From DASSFG01 sp035547915 (GTDB lineage Bacteria > Planctomycetota > Planctomycetia > Pirellulales > JAICIG01): DNA of 8,922 nucleotides. Positions 1 through 7,075 of the stretch are shown one piece after another. The translations under genes and the position numbers were made by a program. The DNA lies in assembly GCA_035547915.1 (NCBI GenBank), contig DASZTS010000055.1, positions 1 to 8,922 of the forward strand, given 5' to 3'. Numbering within the stretch: the first letter of the stretch is position 1; every line of letters starts with the position of its first letter. The notes beneath the pieces were generated by a model. That model was not told the DNA's origin. It made no database searches and saw only the letters and a list, made by a program, of their open reading frames with translations.

Positions 1-1
1 T

Positions 2-490
2 CCCCCCTACACCGAGCGGCAGCGGCAATCGCACCTGTCGGTGGCTGAAACCATCAACAAAGGGCATGGCCGTCGCGAGCGGCGCCGTTTGGAGGCTTCC
101 ACGCGATTGGCCGAACATCTCGACTGGCCTGGCGTGGCCCAAGTTTGCCGCATCGAGCGTTGGCGGCGACTACGCGGCAAAGAACAGCATGAAGTCGCCT
201 ACGCGATCACCAGTGTTCCTCGGCATCAGGCAGACGCCGCCACACTGTTGGCTTACCACCGTGGCCACTGGGGAATCGAAAACCGCTCTCATTACGTCCG
301 CGACGTGACCTTCGGCGAAGACGCGAGCCAAATTCAGAAGGGGCACGCCCCACAAATCCTGGCCGGCCTGCGGAACGGCGTGATCGCCGCCTTGCGTGCC
401 GAGGGCGCGAAGAATATCGCCGCTGCTCTGCGACAAAACGTCCTCAAAGTCCCCCGCTTGCTTGCCAAACTCGGCATTGTGAAAAAGTGA
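2..490 (+). CDS. ISAs1-family transposase, C-terminal part (5' end outside window)
   Basis: The reading frame is already open at base 2, so the gene begins before the window; the GTG at 41 is an internal codon, not a convincing start. The visible ~162 residues carry the signature end of ISAs1-family DDE transposases: an ETINKGHGRRERR block (codons from about 47), a TSVPRHQADAATLLAYHRGHWGIEN block, then DVTFGEDASQ and an APQILAGLRN helix. From family knowledge, the Glu of WGIEN (codon 278-280) is the expected catalytic glutamate; the two catalytic aspartates would lie upstream and cannot be checked. The C-terminus looks complete and ends at TGA 488-490. The enzyme would act by cut-and-paste movement of its own element. 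It sits directly upstream of a toxin-antitoxin pair, consistent with an accessory locus. Whether the element is still active cannot be judged without its left part. Confidence 0.88.
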   Translation, partial: PPYTERQRQSHLSVAETINKGHGRRERRRLEASTRLAEHLDWPGVAQVCRIERWRRLRGKEQHEVAYAITSVPRHQADAATLLAYHRGHWGIENRSHYVRDVTFGEDASQIQKGHAPQILAGLRNGVIAALRAEGAKNIAAALRQNVLKVPRLLAKLGIVKK

Positions 491-499
491 GAGGCCCTG
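491..499 (+). mobile_element. Possible right terminus of the ISAs1-type element
   Basis: Directly after the transposase stop codon the sequence GAGGCCCTG ends at 499; its reverse complement begins CAGGGCCTC. From memory, ISAs1-family terminal repeats often begin with CAGG or CAGGG and lie very close to the transposase stop. The matching left repeat and the target duplication are outside the window, so this is inference from position and a short motif only. Nothing resembling the element is visible between 500 and 620. Confidence 0.25.
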
Positions 500-517
500 G
501 CACCGAGCGCGGGTTGC

Positions 518-547
518 TTGCCGGCGGCGATTCGGCACGGGTAGAAT
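518..547 (+). promoter_or_regulatory. Candidate sigma70-like promoter for the toxin-antitoxin pair
   Basis: TTGCCG (518-523) is followed after 18 nt by TAGAAT (542-547), 4 of 6 and 5 of 6 matches to the bacterial -35 and -10 consensus. It lies outside the putative IS end and about 70 nt before the antitoxin start. The match is modest and could be chance. The downstream leader 548-620 shows no strong hairpin that would suggest attenuation. Confidence 0.33.
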
Positions 548-620
548 TGTCGAAACCGGCCCGTTCTGTCGTTGCGGGACGGCGGAGAAGGTCTGCGACA
601 TTTTCGTTGTTGCCATCGAT

Positions 621-872
621 ATGAGCCGTATCATGTTCGGGGTTCCCCAGCAATCGCTCGACGCGCTGGAATTGCCCGAAGAAGATGTGGCGCCGACCTT
701 GCGCATGGCGGCGGCGGTGAAGCTGTACGAAATGGAGCGACTTTCCTCCGGCGCGGCCGCCGAACTCGCCGGTGTGCCCAAGCCGGTATTCCTCGAGCGG
801 CTCGCCGAATTGGGCGTCGACACCTTTCGGCTGACCGAGGAGGAACTTCGTCGCGAGGCGGGGCTTGGCTGA
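621..872 (+). CDS. UPF0175-family small protein, probable antitoxin
   Basis: This 83-residue protein matches the UPF0175 pattern: an N-terminal segment with LELPEE (16-21), an alanine-rich helix ending in KLY (34-36), the hallmark LSSGAAAELAG (41-51) that looks like the first half of a helix-turn-helix, FLERL (57-61), and an acidic TEEEL tail (72-76). Family members of about 80-90 residues are usually encoded just upstream of DUF3368/PIN-domain proteins and are taken to be type II antitoxins, which bind the toxin and possibly their own promoter. The next gene is exactly such a partner and overlaps it by 8 nt, which supports the call. ATG 621 was chosen because no in-frame start lies closer upstream; it lacks a clear Shine-Dalgarno, and ATG 633 is a possible alternative. 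The antitoxin role is inferred from family and context, not from a unique motif. Confidence 0.82.
   Translation: MSRIMFGVPQQSLDALELPEEDVAPTLRMAAAVKLYEMERLSSGAAAELAGVPKPVFLERLAELGVDTFRLTEEELRREAGLG
855..858 (+). promoter_or_regulatory. Ribosome binding site supporting the TTG start of the toxin
   Basis: GAGG at 855-858, inside the end of the antitoxin gene, lies 6 nt before TTG 865. This spacing favours TTG as the true start and suggests translational coupling of toxin to antitoxin. Confidence 0.5.
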
Positions 873-1356
873 CTGGATCTGTAACACCTCGCCCATCCAA
901 TATCTCCACCAACTCGGGCAACTCGATCTGCTCCGCACGCTCGCCACGGCAGTTTTCGTTCCTCCCGCGGTTGCCAACGAGTTGCTTAATGGAATGGGCT
1001 TGGGAATCGATCTGCCCGACCTAAAGACTGCGCCGTGGATAAGCGTGCACGCGATTCAATCAAACGTGCCTCCACAGTGGAAAAATAAGTTGGGTCCGGG
1101 CAAGGCGGAAGTATTGCAGTTGGCCCCGGAAATGCCCGGCTCGTGCGTGATTCTCGACGACCGCATCGCGCGAACGTTTGCGGATGAGTTCAAGTTGCCG
1201 TTCAAAGGAACGCTTGGGATCCTACTCGACGCCAAACGAGCCGGATTACTTGCCGCGGTTCGTCCATTCATCGATCAACTGAATGGGCTGGGATTCCGCC
1301 TCGCGCCGGCAACGCGTGCTCATGTGCCACGGCTGGCCGGCGAGCCTACTTCTTGA
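865..1356 (+). CDS. DUF3368 / PIN-like putative RNase, probable toxin
   Basis: The 163-residue protein fits the DUF3368 family of PIN-fold proteins. Visible landmarks are CNTSPIQYL (6-14), where the first acidic PIN position is Asn7 instead of Asp (both occur in this family as I recall); VPPAVANEL with Glu39; GPGKAEVLQLA with Glu82 (77-87); LDDR with Asp98/Asp99 (97-100); and the GTLGILLDAKRAGLL helix (115-129) typical of the family's C-terminus. Length is normal for the family. PIN-domain toxins are Mg-dependent ribonucleases, and this one would be held inactive by the UPF0175 partner. The start is TTG, overlapping the antitoxin stop by 8 nt and preceded by GAGG; it places the NTSP motif at the usual distance from the N-terminus. 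Substrate RNA cannot be predicted. The large metabolic gene downstream begins 12 nt after the stop, so read-through transcription is plausible. Confidence 0.82.
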   Translation: MADWICNTSPIQYLHQLGQLDLLRTLATAVFVPPAVANELLNGMGLGIDLPDLKTAPWISVHAIQSNVPPQWKNKLGPGKAEVLQLAPEMPGSCVILDDRIARTFADEFKLPFKGTLGILLDAKRAGLLAAVRPFIDQLNGLGFRLAPATRAHVPRLAGEPTS

Positions 1357-1368
1357 GCGACCACCGCG

Positions 1369-4300
1369 ATGCACGAAGACGTCTGGGAATTCTGGATCGA
1401 CGTGGGCGGAACGTTCACCGACTGTTTCGCGCGGTTGCCCGATGGCACGTTGCGGCGGCATAAGCGGCTCAGCTCTGGGGTGACGAAGGGCGCGGCGGCC
1501 GAGGGCTCCGGCGCCGCGTCGATCGTCGACCCCGCGCGGCGCACCGATCCGAACGAGTTCTGGAACGGTTTTCGATTGCGGTTGTTGTCGGCGGCGGGCG
1601 AAACGCTCGACGAGCAACGCGTGCGCACCTTCGACGCCACGGCGGGAGAGCTGACGCTCGAACGGCCGCTCTCCATCGCTCCCGTGCCCGGCCAACCGTA
1701 TGAGCTGTATGCGGACCTCGATGCGCCCGTGCTCGGCATCCGCCACCTGTTGGGGCTGCCCGCGCACGCGGCCATTCCCCGGGCGCGCGTGCGGCTGGGT
1801 ACGACGCGCGGCACCAACGCGCTCATCACGCGGCGCGGCGCCAAGACGGCCTTCGTCACGACACGCGGCTTCGGCGACATCCTGCACATCGGTTATCAGA
1901 ACCGCCCGAAGCTCTTCGAACTGGCCATCAAAAAACCCCTGCCGCTCTGCGCCGTGGTCGTCGAGATCGACGAGCGGGTCGCGGGCGACGGCAGCGTGCT
2001 GCGTGCGCCGGACGAGAGCCGGATCCGGGCCCAACTCGACGAATTGAAAACGTTGGGCATCGAGTCGCTGGCCGTGTGTCTGCTGCACGCCTTCAAGTAT
2101 CCGGCCCATGAAGAACTTGTAGCCCGGCTGGCGCGCGAGGCCGGCTTCCGCGAGGTGAGCGTCAGCAGTCGCGTGGCACCGCTCATCAAGATCGTGTCGC
2201 GCGGCGATACGACGCTCGTCGACGGGTATCTCAATCCAGTGTTGCGCGGCTACGTCGAACGCCTGCGGCAGGCACTCGGCGCGAGCGAGTTGCGGATCAT
2301 GACCTCGGCCGGCGGACTGGTGTCGGCCGATCAGTTCGTCGGCAAAGACAGTATTCTGTCGGGGCCGGCCGGCGGCGTGGTCGGTTTCGCCCGCGCCGCG
2401 CGCGAGGCCGGTTTCGAACGGGCCATCGGATTCGACATGGGGGGCACGAGCACCGACGTGGCCCGCTTCGACGGACGTTTCGACGTGGAATACGAAACGG
2501 AGAAGGCCGGCGTGCGCGTGGTCGCTCCGATGCTGGCCATCGAAACGGTGGCCGCCGGCGGCGGCTCGATATGCTGGTTCGATGGCGTGAAGCTGGTGGT
2601 CGGGCCCGACAGTGCGGGGGCCGATCCCGGTCCGGCGTGTTATGGACGTGGCGGTCCGCTGGCCGTGACCGACCTCAACTTCTACGTGGGCAAGATTCCA
2701 CCCGAACATTTTCCCTTCCCGCTCGATCGCGCGGCAGTGGAGCGGCGTCTCGACGGGCTGATCGAAACGGTGGCCGAGGCCACGGGCCGTCGATATTCGC
2801 ACAGTGCGCTGTGCGACGGCTTGCTGCGGGTCGCCAACTCGAACATGGTCAAGGCCATCCAATCGATCTCCGTCGCCAAGGGATACGATCCGCGCGACTA
2901 CGTGCTCGTCGCCTTCGGCGGTGCGGCCGGGCAACATGCCTGCGCCGTCGGCCGTGAATTGGGGATGCGGCGCGTCTTGTTGCATGCCGATGCCGGCTTG
3001 CTGAGCGCCTACGGCATCGGTCTGGCCGACGTGTCGCGGCACCGGGCCGGCGGTGTGTATCTGCCCTATTCCGAAGAGACCGTCGCCACGCTGGCTGGCC
3101 GATTCGAGCGACTGGCCGACGAGGCGCGGCGCGAAGTGCTCGCCGAAGGGGTCGAGCCGGCGCGCGTCGAAGTCCGCCGGGCGCTCGACCTGCGATATCG
3201 CGGACTCGATGCGTACCTGACCGTCCCCGAGCCGGCGCATGGAAGCTACGCCGAAGCCTATGTCGCCGAGCATGAGCGGCTGTACGGTTATCGCCGCGAA
3301 GGGCGACCGCTGGAGATTGTGGCGGTCCGTGTCGAAGTGCTCGGGCGGTCGCCACACGCGCCGGCACCCGCTCCTTCGCCGAGTCGACAACTGGCGGTGC
3401 CGCAAGGCGAGACGACTGCCTGGTTTGATGCGGTCGAGCAGCGCACGGCCGTCTACGATCGGGCCGCACTGCCGCCGGGCAGCCTTCTTGAGGGCCCGGC
3501 GATCGTGTGTGAATCGTCGTCGACCACGGTCATCGACCCCGGCTGGCACGGCGAGATTCTGGCCGGCGGTGCGCTATTGCTCACCGATAGTACGCCGCCT
3601 CTTCGCGCCGGCTCGACGAACGAGTCCGATCCCGCACGGCCCGATGCGGATGGTGAGCCCGATCCGGTTCTGTTAGAAATCTTCAATAATCAGTTCGCGG
3701 GGATCGCCGAACAGATGGGTATCACGCTGCGCAACACGGCCAGCAGCGTGAACGTGAAGGAGCGGCTCGATTTCAGTTGTGCGTTGTTCACGGCGGTCGG
3801 CGATCTGGTGGTGAACGCTCCGCACATCCCGGTCCATCTGGGGGCCATGAGCGAGACTGTGTGGCGACTGCTCGAAGACTTTCCTGAGATGCGGCCGGGC
3901 GATGTGTTCGTGACCAACAACCCCTATCGCGGCGGCTCGCATCTGCCCGACGTCACGGTCGTCACGCCGGTCTTCGCGCCGGCGACGAACGACGCTGCGT
4001 CGCAGCCGCGGCTGTTGTTCTTCACCGCCAGCCGGGCGCACCATGCCGAGATCGGCGGCAGCCGGCCCGGCTCGCTGCCGCCGTTTTCGCGCAACCTGGC
4101 CGAAGAGGGCGTGCTCATCCGGGGCATGCGGCTTGTCGACCGTGGTCAGTCGCGGCTCGGCACGCTGCAAGACCTGCTGCTGTCGGGCGACTATCCGACG
4201 CGCAACGTGGCCGATAACCTGGCCGACGTCGAGGCGCAGGTCGCGGCCAATCACCGCGGTGCGCGCGATCTGGCCCGGCTCGTCGACCGTTACACGTTGT

Positions 4301-5241
4301 CGGTGGTGTTGGCCTACATGCGTCACATTCAAGCGGCGGCCGAACGAAAGATGCGCGCGGCGCTGGCTCGGCTGGGGGACGGCGAACATCGCTTCGTCGA
4401 CCACCTCGACGACGGCTCGCCCATCGTGGTCGCTGTCACGATTCGCAGCGCGACGGCGACGATCGATTTCAACGGCACCGGCCCCGTGTTGCCCGGCAAC
4501 CTGAACGCCAACCGGGCCATCGTGACGGCGGCGGTGATGTATTGCCTGCGGACGCTGATCGGCGAGGAGATTCCGCTCAACCAGGGCGTGCTCGCGCCGG
4601 TGACGATCGTGGTGCCCGAATGCCTCTTGAATCCGCCCGAAGGCGCCACGCCCGAGCAGTGTGCGGCGGTGGTCGGCGGCAACGTCGAGACCTCGCAACG
4701 GGTCGTTGACGTGGTGTTGGGCGCTCTGCGCCTGGCGGCGGCCAGCCAGGGCACGATGAACAACTTCGTGTGCGGCGATGCGACCTTCGGTTACTACGAG
4801 ACCATTTGCGGCGGCTCGGGGGCCACATCGGGCGCCGACGGCGCCGACGCCGTCCATACGCACATGACCAACACGCGGCTCACCGATCCGGAAGTGATCG
4901 AACACCGCTATCCGTTACGCGTGCGAGAGTTTTCCATCCGGCGCGGTTCGGGCGGACGTGGCCGGCGGCGGGGCGGCGACGGTGTCGTGCGCAAGCTGGA
5001 GTTCTTGGCGCCGTTGGACGTGTCGCTGGTGACGCAGCGCCGCGGCGAATATCCGCCCTACGGACTCGACGGCGGCTTGCCCGGTTCGATCGGACACAAC
5101 CGGCTCGAACGGTCCGACGGCATCGTCGACGAACTGGGCGGCTCGGTGCAGTTTACCGCCGCGCCGGGAGACGTGCTCACGATCGAGACGCCGGGCGGCG
5201 GCGGTTTTGGCCTTGCATCGCCGGCCGACGACCGCCGCTAA
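1369..5241 (+). CDS. Fused hydantoinase A/B protein, 5-oxoprolinase-like
   Basis: This single polypeptide of 1290 residues joins the two subunits that many bacteria encode separately. The HyuA half has the phosphate-binding hairpin DVGGTFTD (11-18), LGTTRGTNAL (143-152), GFDMGGTSTD (354-363), SAGADPGPACYG (415-426) and AFGGAAGQHAC (515-525), all typical of the ASKHA-fold hydantoinase/oxoprolinase family. A polar linker (about 742-764) leads into the HyuB half, which begins DPVLLEIFNNQF (765-776) and shows TNNPYRGGSHLPD (849-861), AHHAEIGG (890-897), EEG (912-914) and the closing TPGGGGFG (1274-1281). Order and length match eukaryotic OPLAH (about 1288 aa), which hydrolyses 5-oxo-L-proline to glutamate using ATP. 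Substrate is not certain: hydantoins or other cyclic amides are equally possible for bacterial members. No signal peptide is seen, so it is cytoplasmic. The region 30-142 looks longer than in OPLAH. ATG 1369 was chosen because the family motif starts 10 residues later; it lacks a strong Shine-Dalgarno. Confidence 0.93.
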   Translation: MHEDVWEFWIDVGGTFTDCFARLPDGTLRRHKRLSSGVTKGAAAEGSGAASIVDPARRTDPNEFWNGFRLRLLSAAGETLDEQRVRTFDATAGELTLERPLSIAPVPGQPYELYADLDAPVLGIRHLLGLPAHAAIPRARVRLGTTRGTNALITRRGAKTAFVTTRGFGDILHIGYQNRPKLFELAIKKPLPLCAVVVEIDERVAGDGSVLRAPDESRIRAQLDELKTLGIESLAVCLLHAFKYPAHEELVARLAREAGFREVSVSSRVAPLIKIVSRGDTTLVDGYLNPVLRGYVERLRQALGASELRIMTSAGGLVSADQFVGKDSILSGPAGGVVGFARAAREAGFERAIGFDMGGTSTDVARFDGRFDVEYETEKAGVRVVAPMLAIETVAAGGGSICWFDGVKLVVGPDSAGADPGPACYGRGGPLAVTDLNFYVGKIPPEHFPFPLDRAAVERRLDGLIETVAEATGRRYSHSALCDGLLRVANSNMVKAIQSISVAKGYDPRDYVLVAFGGAAGQHACAVGRELGMRRVLLHADAGLLSAYGIGLADVSRHRAGGVYLPYSEETVATLAGRFERLADEARREVLAEGVEPARVEVRRALDLRYRGLDAYLTVPEPAHGSYAEAYVAEHERLYGYRREGRPLEIVAVRVEVLGRSPHAPAPAPSPSRQLAVPQGETTAWFDAVEQRTAVYDRAALPPGSLLEGPAIVCESSSTTVIDPGWHGEILAGGALLLTDSTPPLRAGSTNESDPARPDADGEPDPVLLEIFNNQFAGIAEQMGITLRNTASSVNVKERLDFSCALFTAVGDLVVNAPHIPVHLGAMSETVWRLLEDFPEMRPGDVFVTNNPYRGGSHLPDVTVVTPVFAPATNDAASQPRLLFFTASRAHHAEIGGSRPGSLPPFSRNLAEEGVLIRGMRLVDRGQSRLGTLQDLLLSGDYPTRNVADNLADVEAQVAANHRGARDLARLVDRYTLSVVLAYMRHIQAAAERKMRAALARLGDGEHRFVDHLDDGSPIVVAVTIRSATATIDFNGTGPVLPGNLNANRAIVTAAVMYCLRTLIGEEIPLNQGVLAPVTIVVPECLLNPPEGATPEQCAAVVGGNVETSQRVVDVVLGALRLAAASQGTMNNFVCGDATFGYYETICGGSGATSGADGADAVHTHMTNTRLTDPEVIEHRYPLRVREFSIRRGSGGRGRRRGGDGVVRKLEFLAPLDVSLVTQRRGEYPPYGLDGGLPGSIGHNRLERSDGIVDELGGSVQFTAAPGDVLTIETPGGGGFGLASPADDRR

Positions 5242-5286
5242 CAACTTTGAAAGCTCGCCTGCGCAGAATTTTTAACTAATTACCTG

Positions 5287-5292
5287 TATAAC
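5287..5292 (+). promoter_or_regulatory. Candidate -10 element upstream of the BBP7 gene
   Basis: TATAAC at 5287-5292 lies in a conspicuously AT-rich island (5242-5318) within GC-rich DNA, preceded immediately by TG, and would give a leader of about 35 nt. No good -35 box is at the right distance. An alternative pair is TTGAAA (5247-5252) with TTTAAC (5271-5276), 18 nt apart. One of these is likely to drive the gene, but I cannot choose firmly. Confidence 0.35.
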
Positions 5293-5318
5293 CACCGCCC
5301 GAAAAATTTTGTTGGTTC

Positions 5319-5326
5319 GGGGAAGG
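5319..5326 (+). promoter_or_regulatory. Strong Shine-Dalgarno deciding the BBP7 start
   Basis: GGGGAAGG at 5319-5326 is followed by a 6-nt spacer and GTG at 5333. This favours GTG 5333 over the upstream TTG 5309, which would place the ribosome site inside the gene, and over ATG 5357, which is too far away. Confidence 0.65.
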
Positions 5327-5332
5327 TGTCGC

Positions 5333-6973
5333 GTGTTATCCAGGTTCGGCAAGGCGATGCGGTGCGTATTGGCGGCGTTGTTCGTCGCCGCTGCGGCGCT
5401 CGATGCCCACGCACAATCGCCGCCGACGCCGAATTACACTCCGTCCTATTACGCCGCGTCGAATAGCACCGCGCCGCGTAATGCTACGCCGACTTACAAT
5501 CCGAACGCCATCGGCGGCACCGCCTTTTCGCCCCCTCCGGCCCACGTCCCTCAGACCGCCCAGCCGCTCTTGGCAATGCAGCCGCCGGCGCCCGCCCCAT
5601 CGATGCCGGGCGCGGCATCGACGTTGGATGGCCAATCGCCTACCGCTCCGCCCGCGACCGGCGAAACACCCTATTACACCACGCCCACCCCGCCTCCCGC
5701 GGCGACGTCTACGCCGGCCCCGTACACACGGATGGGGCCTTATACGCCGGTCTACACGCCGATGGCGCCGCCCGCGACCATTTACACTCCGTTGCCGCCG
5801 CCCGTACCGACCTACCCGCCGCCGATATGGCGACCGAGGTCCGACCGGCCGCCTCTGCCCGACATGGCCTACGAGGTGACCTCGAGGTTCTGGTTCCGCA
5901 CCGACGTGCTGTTGTGGTGGACCAAATCCGACCCGATGCCACAACCGCTCGTCACCACCGGTTCGCCGTCCGACTCTCTGCCGGGTGCGCTCGGACAGCC
6001 GGGCACGCAGGTGGTCTACGGCGGGAACAGCATCAATTTCGGCCCGACCAGCGGTCTGCGTCTGGATACGGGTTTTTGGCTAGACGGCGACCGCGTGTTC
6101 GGCATCGAGGCGGGTTACTTCTTCTTGGGGCGGCAGTACCGTGACTTCTCGGCCGCTTCCGACGATTTCGGCAATCCGGTGATCGCGCGGCCCACGATCG
6201 ACGCCCAGAGCGGCACCGAGGGTTCGTATGTCGATTCGTTGCCCGGCTACATCACAGGCGCCGTCGACGTGATCACCCGCAGCCAACTACAGGGCGCCAA
6301 CCTCGACGGCGCGCTCAACCTCCTTCAAACCGATAGCCTCCGCCTCGACGGCCTGCTCGGCTTCCGTTATCTGAGTCTCGTCGAATCGCTCGACGTCAAC
6401 GATCAATACGCCGAGGTGTCGCGCGGGTCGCTGACCTTCGGCGGCGGGCCGGTCCGCCTCTCCGACACGCTGTCCGACTTCGACGGCTTCCGCGTGACGA
6501 ACAGTTTCTATGGCGGCTCGCTCGGGGCGCGGCTCTACCTGTCGCGGGGACGCTGGTTGATCACGGCTCTCGGCAAGCTGGCGCTCGGCACGGTGCAGCA
6601 GCAAGCGATCGTTTCGGGATCGACCACGCTGACGAACTGGAACGGCAACCAGACGACGCTGCCCGGCGGCATCTTGGCCACCACGGCGAACATGGGCACG
6701 CACTATCAGAGCCCGTTCGCCGTGGCACCCGAGGCCCGCTTCGACCTGGGCTATCAGATCACGCCCTGGCTGACCGCTCGCATCGGCTATTCGTTCCTGT
6801 TCTTGAGCAACGTGGCCCGGCCGGGCAACCAAGTGAACCGCGTGACGAGCGCGAACCTCGTCCCCTCTGATCCGAGCTACGGCACCGCGGGACCGAACCA
6901 GCCCGCCTTCCAGTTCCACACCTCGAGCTATTGGGCGCAGGGCATGAACTTCGGCCTCGACCTACGGTTCTAG
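5333..6973 (+). CDS. BBP7-family outer membrane beta-barrel protein
   Basis: The predicted 546-residue protein starts with a signal peptide: a basic n-region (Arg4, Lys7, Arg10), a hydrophobic VLAALFVAAAAL core, and a likely cleavage after AHA before QS. A low-complexity Pro/Thr/Ala/Tyr segment with repeated YTP motifs follows (about 30-180). The BBP7 domain begins at RFWFRTDVLLWW (residue 185) and continues with PLVTTGSP, LGQPGTQVVYGG, SGLRLDTGFWLD, GIEAGYFFLG and ARPTID, the series typical of this planctomycete family. Alternating aromatic strands run to a C-terminal GLDLRF; a terminal Phe is the usual recognition signal for outer-membrane barrel assembly. Role: a surface or outer-membrane protein, with structural or pore function unknown for the family. 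It is probably transcribed from its own AT-rich leader, 91 nt after the hydantoinase gene, and converges with the TPR gene. A functional link to the hydantoinase is not implied. Confidence 0.9.
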   Translation: MLSRFGKAMRCVLAALFVAAAALDAHAQSPPTPNYTPSYYAASNSTAPRNATPTYNPNAIGGTAFSPPPAHVPQTAQPLLAMQPPAPAPSMPGAASTLDGQSPTAPPATGETPYYTTPTPPPAATSTPAPYTRMGPYTPVYTPMAPPATIYTPLPPPVPTYPPPIWRPRSDRPPLPDMAYEVTSRFWFRTDVLLWWTKSDPMPQPLVTTGSPSDSLPGALGQPGTQVVYGGNSINFGPTSGLRLDTGFWLDGDRVFGIEAGYFFLGRQYRDFSAASDDFGNPVIARPTIDAQSGTEGSYVDSLPGYITGAVDVITRSQLQGANLDGALNLLQTDSLRLDGLLGFRYLSLVESLDVNDQYAEVSRGSLTFGGGPVRLSDTLSDFDGFRVTNSFYGGSLGARLYLSRGRWLITALGKLALGTVQQQAIVSGSTTLTNWNGNQTTLPGGILATTANMGTHYQSPFAVAPEARFDLGYQITPWLTARIGYSFLFLSNVARPGNQVNRVTSANLVPSDPSYGTAGPNQPAFQFHTSSYWAQGMNFGLDLRF

Positions 6974-6980
6974 CGCGACG

Positions 6981-7070
6981 CGACGTCGCCTCCAACGACG
7001 TCGCCTCCAACGACGTCACCTCTAACGACGTCATCTCTAACGACGTCACCTCTAACGACGTCACCTCTAA
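6981..7070. repeat. Six tandem 15-bp repeats with GACGTC palindromes
   Basis: Six contiguous 15-bp units start at 6981, 6996, 7011, 7026, 7041 and 7056. Units 1 and 2 are CGACGTCGCCTCCAA; units 3, 5 and 6 are CGACGTCACCTCTAA; unit 4 differs from the latter by one base (CGACGTCATCTCTAA). Every unit contains the palindrome GACGTC. The array begins 7 nt after the BBP7 stop codon, and a partial unit may precede it (GCGACG, 6975-6980). Because 15 is divisible by three, the array is free of stops in several frames, which explains the short open frames across it; codons such as CTA, TCA and CCT contrast with the neighbouring genes and argue against coding. Function unknown: it may be a slippage-grown minisatellite or protein-binding sites. 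Confidence 0.95.
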
Positions 7071-7075
7071 CGTAG

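Noticed and set aside
1246..3549. 767-residue open frame on the minus strand opposite the HyuA half
   Set aside because: It lies wholly antisense to a gene with strong family motifs; its sequence is rich in Arg, His, Asp and Gly without recognisable domains. High GC at third codon positions creates such shadow frames.
3673..4905. 410-residue open frame on the minus strand opposite the HyuB half
   Set aside because: Same reason: antisense to conserved HyuB motifs, Arg/His/Val-rich and with no recognisable motif.
5259..5276. Intrinsic terminator (CTGCGCAG followed by a T-rich run) after the hydantoinase gene
   Set aside because: The 8-nt palindrome has no room for a loop, leaving at most two base pairs in a hairpin; the T-rich stretch is better read as part of the AT-rich promoter region.
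5309..5332. TTG 5309 as the start of the BBP7 protein
   Set aside because: The strong GGGGAAGG lies inside this extension and is ideally spaced to GTG 5333; the extension also adds a Cys/Arg-rich stretch atypical for a signal peptide.
6981..7070. CRISPR array
   Set aside because: Units are contiguous 15-mers without unique spacers, and there are no cas genes nearby.
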